6,315 bases of DNA from Prolixibacteraceae bacterium (GTDB lineage Bacteria > Bacteroidota > Bacteroidia > Bacteroidales > Prolixibacteraceae), in NCBI GenBank assembly GCA_017998095.1, contig JAGODU010000218.1:1-6315 (forward strand), given 5' to 3'. The notes below the pieces were generated by a model. The model was not told the origin of the DNA. It saw only the letters and a program-made list of their open reading frames with translations, and searched no databases. Position 1 is the stretch's first letter. Every line of letters begins with the position of its first letter. Positions 1 through 3,743 of this stretch are shown in pieces. Position numbers and translations under genes: made by a program.

Positions 1-380
1 TGGCGTATTATGAATTGCGCGATAATATGCGCAAATACAAAGGACTGTTCTGCATGGTGACAATGCCTGCTATTCAGAAGATACCGCAGGAAGTCAACAT
101 CCATATCAATCTGGAATATCCTCCGGCAGAGACACAGGTGCTGCAATGGAAAGAACATTTGACAGAAAACGAATATCGCGAGGACGAATTGATGTCGCTG
201 GTAAAAAACAATCCCATGCATATTGCAGAAATAGATTATTACGCCAAACAGGCCTACATCCAATCCGCCATCGAAGACCGTCCCGGCAAGGTGACAGTAA
301 AGGATATCCATCATGTCATCGAACGCTGTTGCGACAAGCGCTCAAATCCGCCTTTGTTTGGAGGAACAAACAATCTGTAA
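1..380 (+). CDS. AAA+ ATPase, C-terminal fragment (cut by left edge)
   Basis: Only the C-terminal end of the protein is present. The frame is open from the first complete codon at position 3, with no stop before TAA at 378-380, so the gene begins outside the window. The visible part fits the end of an AAA+ module. A hydrophobic strand with a sensor-1-like turn (KGLFCMVTMP, about 39-68) is followed by a short strand and LEYPPAE (111-131), the usual hinge into the helical lid. Helices follow, with a sensor-2-like segment (NPMHIAEIDYYAKQA) and a final VTVKDIHHVIER helix, as in the lids of CDC48/ClpX-like bacterial AAA proteins. Walker A and B lie upstream and cannot be checked. The Arg-Arg-Phe usually found before the lid, which supplies the arginine finger, is replaced by IPQEVNIHI, so trans-activation may be degenerate. 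It sits 34 bases before the HD gene and is probably in its operon. The AAA assignment is by pattern only; substrate and role are unknown. Confidence 0.55.
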   Translation, partial: AYYELRDNMRKYKGLFCMVTMPAIQKIPQEVNIHINLEYPPAETQVLQWKEHLTENEYREDELMSLVKNNPMHIAEIDYYAKQAYIQSAIEDRPGKVTVKDIHHVIERCCDKRSNPPLFGGTNNL

Positions 381-403
381 TGACGATTGATGATTGGATA
401 GAA

Positions 404-408
404 AAGGA
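404..408 (+). promoter_or_regulatory. Ribosome binding site of the HD gene
   Basis: AAGGA lies six bases before ATG 415. It decides the start in favour of ATG 415 over the in-frame TTG at 394, because it would fall inside the coding sequence of the longer version. Confidence 0.6.
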
Positions 409-414
409 TTACAA

Positions 415-1038
415 ATGGAATTACAAGAGCATTATGACGCCCTGAAATTGAAAATTAGAAATCGAAAGGAATCTTTTGAACGCTTTATCGCTGTGCTGGA
501 GAATGAGACGACGTGGCTGACTTCCCCCGCCAGTACGCGGTATCATCTGGCTGAGGAACGGGGTTTACTGAAGCACAGCGTCGGTGTGGCGGAAACGCTG
601 TTAAAAATTCGTGAATTTCTTGCACCGACGATAAGCGAAGAAAGCTGCATCATCGTGGGGCTGTTTCACGATGTTGGCAAACTGGGCGTGCCGGGACAAC
701 CTTACTATTTGCCGAATGACAATGCTTGGATGGTCAAAAATAAGGGGATATGCTACAAAACAAATCCGGATGTCGTCACGATGGGATTGGCAGTCCGCAG
801 CCTCTATCTTATTCTGCAATACATTCCTCTTTCGGAGGCCGAAGCCCAGGCCATCACCTATCATGACGGCCAGTACATCGATGATAACAGGATTATTGCC
901 CATAAAGAGGAACCGTTAACACTACTTCTTCATTGGGCAGACTACTGGACAGCGCATATCTATGAAGAAGGTCGAGAAAAAAAATTGCATCACGGAATCG
1001 AAAGATATCGTAATGTGCCAGTAATAAATAACATTTAA
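415..1038 (+). CDS. HD-domain phosphohydrolase
   Basis: A 207-residue protein of the HD superfamily, which are metal-dependent phosphohydrolases acting on nucleotides or phosphodiesters. Numbered from ATG 415, the metal-binding pattern is H54 (in GLLKHSVGV), the HD pair H85-D86 (in GLFHDVGKLG) and D176 (in LLLHWADYW). H44, H150 (AITYHDGQY) and H173 are further candidate ligands. There is no second domain, signal peptide or membrane segment, so it is a single-domain cytoplasmic enzyme. I chose ATG 415 because GAAAAGGA at 401-408 gives a Shine-Dalgarno sequence six bases upstream. An in-frame TTG at 394 would add seven residues but has no better site. Small HD proteins of this shape are common in Firmicutes and phage-like accessory DNA, mostly without an assigned substrate. 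Here it lies between an AAA+ ATPase and a nuclease, so nucleotide signalling or nucleotide depletion in defence is possible, but that is inference. Confidence 0.85.
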   Translation: MELQEHYDALKLKIRNRKESFERFIAVLENETTWLTSPASTRYHLAEERGLLKHSVGVAETLLKIREFLAPTISEESCIIVGLFHDVGKLGVPGQPYYLPNDNAWMVKNKGICYKTNPDVVTMGLAVRSLYLILQYIPLSEAEAQAITYHDGQYIDDNRIIAHKEEPLTLLLHWADYWTAHIYEEGREKKLHHGIERYRNVPVINNI

Positions 1039-1063
1039 TTAAAACTAAATTGTGCAGATTCAT

Positions 1064-1069
1064 AGAGGA
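1064..1069 (+). promoter_or_regulatory. Ribosome binding site of the PGN_0703-like gene
   Basis: AGAGGA ends nine bases before ATG 1079 and supports that start. Confidence 0.6.
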
Positions 1070-1078
1070 ATATAGATC

Positions 1079-2026
1079 ATGAACAGTAGAAAAAGAAGTA
1101 AGCAATGGCCCTTCCCACGGCACAAACAATATTCGGCAGAAATTCGTGTTGCCGCAGCGAAGTGGTTCAAAGAAAAAAAATTTGCACCCCATCCGCGCAT
1201 GCCATATTGTCTTAAAGAATGGGTTAATTGGAAGGATAATATAATTCTGCCTGATGTTGCTGAATACATAGAAAAACAGAGCACGGAGGCCCAAACAAAG
1301 AAAAAGCCTTTTCCGTTGCACAAATGGCTTCATCACGGGATGAGTAGCCAAGCGATGGCTTTCAATCTGATAGGCCCTCTTATAATCCGAAGGGATTATG
1401 CGCCACTTTCCGATGTTTTGAAATCAAAAGACATTCCCGGCGCAAATGATATCGTGGAAGCTTGTTTCGAATATGAAGACAGAGATGTATTCAACGAAGA
1501 CACAGGACAACCAACTTCTGTTGATATCGTGCTCAAAAACTCAAATGGTGAGCCACACATATTTATTGAAAGCAAATTGGATGAACAGGAATTCGGCGGT
1601 TGTTCTGTCTTCAGCGCCGGCGATTGTAGCGGGAAGAATCCCATTGGGTCTGAAAATGATTGTTTCCTTCATTTCATAGGTCGCACATATTGGAATCTAA
1701 TGGCAAAGCATGGAATAACTGAATCCGTGCGCAATGATCGTCAATGTTTATTTGTTGCACATTACCAATTTTTCCGTGAAGTTATCTTTGCAATTGAAAA
1801 GGGCGGTATCTTTGTTTTGTTGAGCGACGAGAGAAGTCCTGTATTTCAATGTCAATCAGGTGAAAAAATGAATGGTTTACTGCCTTTTCTGTCTGAGTTG
1901 CTACCAGATAATCTACGAGACAAAGTCGCACCGATCAGCATACAAGAATTCGTTAATGCAATTGAACAATACAGAACACATCATGATTGGATATATGAAT
2001 TTAAAAAGAAATATGGAATGGTCTAA
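1079..2026 (+). CDS. PD-(D/E)XK nuclease, PGN_0703-like putative restriction endonuclease
   Basis: A 315-residue protein with a PD-(D/E)XK core in its middle. D149 (in TSVDIVL) is followed by a strand carrying E164-S165-K166 (IFIESK), the D...ExK triad that binds metal and cleaves DNA. E131 in the preceding CFEYE segment is a likely fourth acidic residue. A preceding SSQAMAFNL motif (89-97), cysteines around FGGCS and DCS just after the triad, and a later CFLHFIGRTYW segment agree with what I remember of the PGN_0703 family, annotated as putative restriction endonucleases. The first 80 residues are basic and rich in tryptophan and proline. AGAGGA at 1064-1069 is well placed before ATG 1079. 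The gene begins 40 bases after the HD gene and probably shares its transcript. No methyltransferase lies beside it, so it need not be a classical restriction enzyme. The nuclease fold is well supported; the family name is less certain. Confidence 0.75.
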   Translation: MNSRKRSKQWPFPRHKQYSAEIRVAAAKWFKEKKFAPHPRMPYCLKEWVNWKDNIILPDVAEYIEKQSTEAQTKKKPFPLHKWLHHGMSSQAMAFNLIGPLIIRRDYAPLSDVLKSKDIPGANDIVEACFEYEDRDVFNEDTGQPTSVDIVLKNSNGEPHIFIESKLDEQEFGGCSVFSAGDCSGKNPIGSENDCFLHFIGRTYWNLMAKHGITESVRNDRQCLFVAHYQFFREVIFAIEKGGIFVLLSDERSPVFQCQSGEKMNGLLPFLSELLPDNLRDKVAPISIQEFVNAIEQYRTHHDWIYEFKKKYGMV

Positions 2027-2054
2027 GGCGTTGCACCTAAAAGATAACACCGCA

Positions 2055-2083
2055 CTGACAAATGTTTAAAAAAGCAATACAAG
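2055..2083 (+). promoter_or_regulatory. Possible weak promoter before the ERCC4 gene
   Basis: CTGACA (2055-2060, five of six to the -35 consensus) and TACAAG (2078-2083, four of six to the -10) are separated by 17 bases. This would start transcription near 2090, giving a leader of about 38 bases. Matches of this quality arise by chance in AT-rich DNA, and read-through from upstream is an alternative. A short inverted repeat, AAATAC (2099-2104) and GTATTT (2107-2112), lies between the predicted start and the gene and could be an operator. Confidence 0.25.
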
Positions 2084-2127
2084 AGAAATAGATTTAGAAA
2101 ATACGAGTATTTCATGCGAGATTTTAA

Positions 2128-2730
2128 ATGCAGGAAATCATTGATATTATGAATGACTTGAAACGCTTTGTCTTGCCGCCATCTGGCCGGTTGATTGTCA
2201 AACGGAACGGACACAGTATTACAAAGCAAATTCCCAAGCCGATCGTTCTCGTTGATACCCGTGAGAAATATCCTTTCGATTTTAGTGTTTTCAAAAACTG
2301 GATCGCTGATACAAGAAATCAGGCATTGAAAGTTGGAGATTACAGCATAGAGGGCATGGAGAAGTTGCTTGTTCTGGAGCGCAAAACTCTGACCGATCTT
2401 ATAACAACCGTCATACAGGAGCGGCCAAGATTTTTTAAACAATGCGAGAAAATGACCAAATACCGTTGGCGTGCTCTTTTGATTGAAGCCAGTTATGAAG
2501 ACATCAAGACGCCCTACGATTATGATGAATACAATACTTCGGCTCATCCAAACGCTGTTTCAGGAACCCTCGATGCTTTGGAAGCACGTTACGGCATCTC
2601 GGTCATCTATACATCTCTTTATAGGCCATTAGCTGAAGAGAAGGCTGCCAGCTGGCTATCGAAACATTTTACTTATTGGTATTTGGAAAACAATGGATTT
2701 GGTCGTGTACTGCAGGAGGGGGACTTGTAA
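2128..2730 (+). CDS. Stand-alone ERCC4 (XPF-type) nuclease domain protein
   Basis: A 200-residue protein made almost entirely of an ERCC4 nuclease domain, the fold of XPF, Mus81 and archaeal Hef. These cut branched or flap DNA next to single-strand/double-strand junctions. Visible signatures are IVLVDTREKYPF (D43, R45, E46), LKVGDYSI (G70-D71) and VLERKTLTDL (E84-R85-K86, D90). The last two form the family's GDX(n)ERKX3D active-site motif, and it is intact. QERPRFFKQCEKM follows, as usual. There is no helicase domain and no room for the tandem helix-hairpin-helix of XPF/Mus81, so a partner probably supplies DNA targeting. The SNF2 ATPase downstream is a candidate, by inference. The start is uncertain. 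ATG 2128 has only a weak GCGAGA upstream, whereas ATG 2149 (residue 8) has AGGAAA eleven bases before it. The 101-base gap on its 5' side may hold a promoter. Confidence 0.88.
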   Translation: MQEIIDIMNDLKRFVLPPSGRLIVKRNGHSITKQIPKPIVLVDTREKYPFDFSVFKNWIADTRNQALKVGDYSIEGMEKLLVLERKTLTDLITTVIQERPRFFKQCEKMTKYRWRALLIEASYEDIKTPYDYDEYNTSAHPNAVSGTLDALEARYGISVIYTSLYRPLAEEKAASWLSKHFTYWYLENNGFGRVLQEGDL

Positions 2731-2789
2731 AAAGCTCACACATTAATTGAATTTGATAAAGACGCTGTAAAAACAATATCGCTATAAAA

Positions 2790-2795
2790 AAGGAG
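2790..2795 (+). promoter_or_regulatory. Strong ribosome binding site of the VRR-NUC-like gene
   Basis: AAGGAG lies ten bases before ATG 2806 and fixes the start. The A-rich stretch before it should keep the site unstructured, so this gene is probably translated well. Confidence 0.7.
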
Positions 2796-2805
2796 CCAGT
2801 AAGAA

Positions 2806-3432
2806 ATGAATAAAGTTGAACTGAGAAATGAATTTATGCCTTATCCTGAATCATTATTAGAAGACTGGAAAGCGGGCAATCATTCCATGCTCATCCAATC
2901 TAATGCTACCGACTACATTAAAAATATTTTAACCACGAAAGCAAAAATACGTCAGGGCAGAAGATTTTTCGGCGAAGCCTATATTGCCGGCAAAATAGAA
3001 ATGAAAGAAGGTTGGTACAATTCCTTCAAATGGTTATCAGCGGATAAATGGCTTACAGGCGATGGATTGGAACCTGAGTTTGAAAAACCTTTTTATGAAG
3101 CTCTCATGAAGCATATTGGAGCTAATGTCTTAAGCAAATTGCAGGCAAAGGCCAATGAATTTTTTAACAACCACAAAGAAAAATTCATGCATGAAGGTAA
3201 ATACAAAAAACCAGTTGCGCCCGACCTGTGGCTGATTGATAAAGATGGGTCTTTTAGATTTATAGAAAGCAAGCTGCCGGGCGATACAATAGCAGCGCAT
3301 CAGATTGCCGGGCTCGCATTAATCGGAAAGTATTTGGGGGATTCTTTCCCGGTTTCAATTTCCATTATGCATCTTTATCCTGAAGATATAGATCCCGTGA
3401 GTCTCTACGATGATTTTTACAATCTGATATGA
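2806..3432 (+). CDS. PD-(D/E)XK nuclease with VRR-NUC-like catalytic region
   Basis: A 208-residue protein with its catalytic motifs near the C-terminus. P139-D140 (VAPDLWLID) is followed by a Gly turn and a strand with E154-S155-K156 (FRFIESKLPGD), then D160 and H165-Q166 (AAHQIAGLALI). The order PD, ExK, GD, Q is that of VRR-NUC and related PD-(D/E)XK nucleases, whose members include the structure-specific nuclease FAN1 and small phage enzymes. The 130 residues before it are charged and helical, with several tryptophans (about 68-84), and I do not recognise a domain there; it may bind DNA or a partner. ATG 2806 has a near-perfect AAGGAG ten bases upstream, the best ribosome binding site in the window. 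The ESK triad resembles that of the PGN_0703-like protein, but the surrounding sequence is different, so this does not look like a recent duplication. The biological substrate is unknown. Confidence 0.75.
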   Translation: MNKVELRNEFMPYPESLLEDWKAGNHSMLIQSNATDYIKNILTTKAKIRQGRRFFGEAYIAGKIEMKEGWYNSFKWLSADKWLTGDGLEPEFEKPFYEALMKHIGANVLSKLQAKANEFFNNHKEKFMHEGKYKKPVAPDLWLIDKDGSFRFIESKLPGDTIAAHQIAGLALIGKYLGDSFPVSISIMHLYPEDIDPVSLYDDFYNLI

Positions 3433-3566
3433 AGGTTGCGTACTACGTCAACACATCGAGTACGATAATTTATCGATCAGATACTGATACGTCTTATAAT
3501 TGCAGTAAAAGAGTTTCAAATTGCAGAAGTATTTTTGCAGCAGAAACAAACAAAATTAAATCATAA
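3429..3566 (+). CDS. Possible 45-residue small ORF overlapping the nuclease stop codon
   Basis: ATG at 3429 overlaps the TGA of the VRR-NUC-like gene in an ATGA arrangement, and the frame runs to TAA at 3564-3566. The predicted peptide begins MKVAYYVNTSSTIIYRS and is rich in Ser, Thr and Asn, with two cysteines, no hydrophobic core and no motif I recognise. There is no independent Shine-Dalgarno sequence, so it would depend on translational coupling. It lies in DNA that also contains repeats and promoter-like sequence, so it may be a chance ORF or the remnant of a gene. Confidence 0.2.
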   Translation: MKVAYYVNTSSTIIYRSDTDTSYNCSKRVSNCRSIFAAETNKIKS

Positions 3567-3575
3567 AATTATTCT

Positions 3576-3589
3576 CCCTCTATAGAGGG
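3576..3589. promoter_or_regulatory. Perfect 14-bp palindrome, candidate operator
   Basis: CCCTCTATAGAGGG equals its own reverse complement. With no central spacer it forms a poor hairpin and no T-run follows, so a dimeric DNA-binding protein is a better explanation than a terminator. It is a GC-flanked island in otherwise AT-rich DNA, about 90 bases 5' of the candidate SNF2 promoter. Confidence 0.4.
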
Positions 3590-3621
3590 GTTGTAGAACT
3601 AATGGAAATATTTCAATTTTA

Positions 3622-3642
3622 TTCTTGAAATGTTTTCAAGAA
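3622..3642. promoter_or_regulatory. Perfect 9-bp inverted repeat, candidate operator or hairpin
   Basis: TTCTTGAAA (3622-3630) and TTTCAAGAA (3634-3642) are exact reverse complements around the spacer TGT. As DNA this is a symmetrical 21-bp site about 38 bases before the candidate -35 box of the SNF2 gene, a reasonable place for a regulator. As RNA it would be a 9-bp stem with a three-base loop, but no T-run follows, which argues against an intrinsic terminator. Confidence 0.45.
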
Positions 3643-3680
3643 GTTGTATTATTCGTTCCGACTAATTAAAATCTGACATT

Positions 3681-3708
3681 CTGCCAGAAAAATTAATAAT
3701 TTTATAAT
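3681..3708 (+). promoter_or_regulatory. Candidate sigma-70 type promoter of the SNF2 gene
   Basis: CTGCCA (3681-3686, four of six to TTGACA) and a perfect TATAAT (3703-3708) are 16 bases apart. Transcription would begin near 3715, leaving a leader of about 29 bases that still includes the AAAAGG site at 3728-3733. A second option further upstream pairs TTGTAT (3644-3649) with TAAAAT (3667-3672) at 17 bases and abuts the 9-bp inverted repeat. Confidence 0.45.
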
Positions 3709-3743
3709 GATATTGATGCGCATTTTCAAAAGGTTTCTCATCA

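Larger units (their letters stand above)
3433..3743 (+). other. AT-rich intergenic regulatory region
   Basis: This is the only long gap in the window. It holds the possible 45-residue ORF, three TTGCAG hexamers (3500-3505, 3521-3526, 3535-3540), a short inverted repeat CGATAA/TTATCG (3463-3475), two stronger perfect inverted repeats and a plausible promoter for the SNF2 gene. I see no hairpin followed by a T-run that would make a convincing terminator for the upstream operon, and no RNA gene that I recognise. Confidence 0.6.

Noticed and set aside
394..414. TTG at 394 as the start of the HD protein
   Set aside because: The AAGGA at 404-408 fits ATG 415, and the longer version would bury it inside coding sequence.
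893..1351. Minus-strand frame of 152 codons across the HD/PGN_0703-like junction
   Set aside because: It is rich in Phe, Leu and Cys, as expected from the reverse complement of Lys/Glu-rich coding DNA, and it runs across two well-supported genes.
2023..2547. Minus-strand frame of 174 codons opposite the ERCC4 gene
   Set aside because: It lies opposite an ORF with clear ERCC4 motifs, its translation shows no recognisable domain, and no ribosome binding site supports it. It is a shadow of the real gene.
1079..3432. Tandem duplication of one nuclease gene
   Set aside because: The PGN_0703-like and VRR-NUC-like proteins share only the ESK catalytic core. Lengths, flanking motifs and positions of the core within the protein differ.
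3495..3500. Perfect TATAAT as a promoter further upstream of the SNF2 gene
   Set aside because: No acceptable -35 box lies 16-18 bases before it, and it would give a leader of more than 200 bases. The TATAAT at 3703-3708 is better placed.
3576..3642. Inverted repeats as intrinsic terminators of the upstream operon
   Set aside because: Neither is followed by a T-run, and the 14-bp palindrome has no loop.
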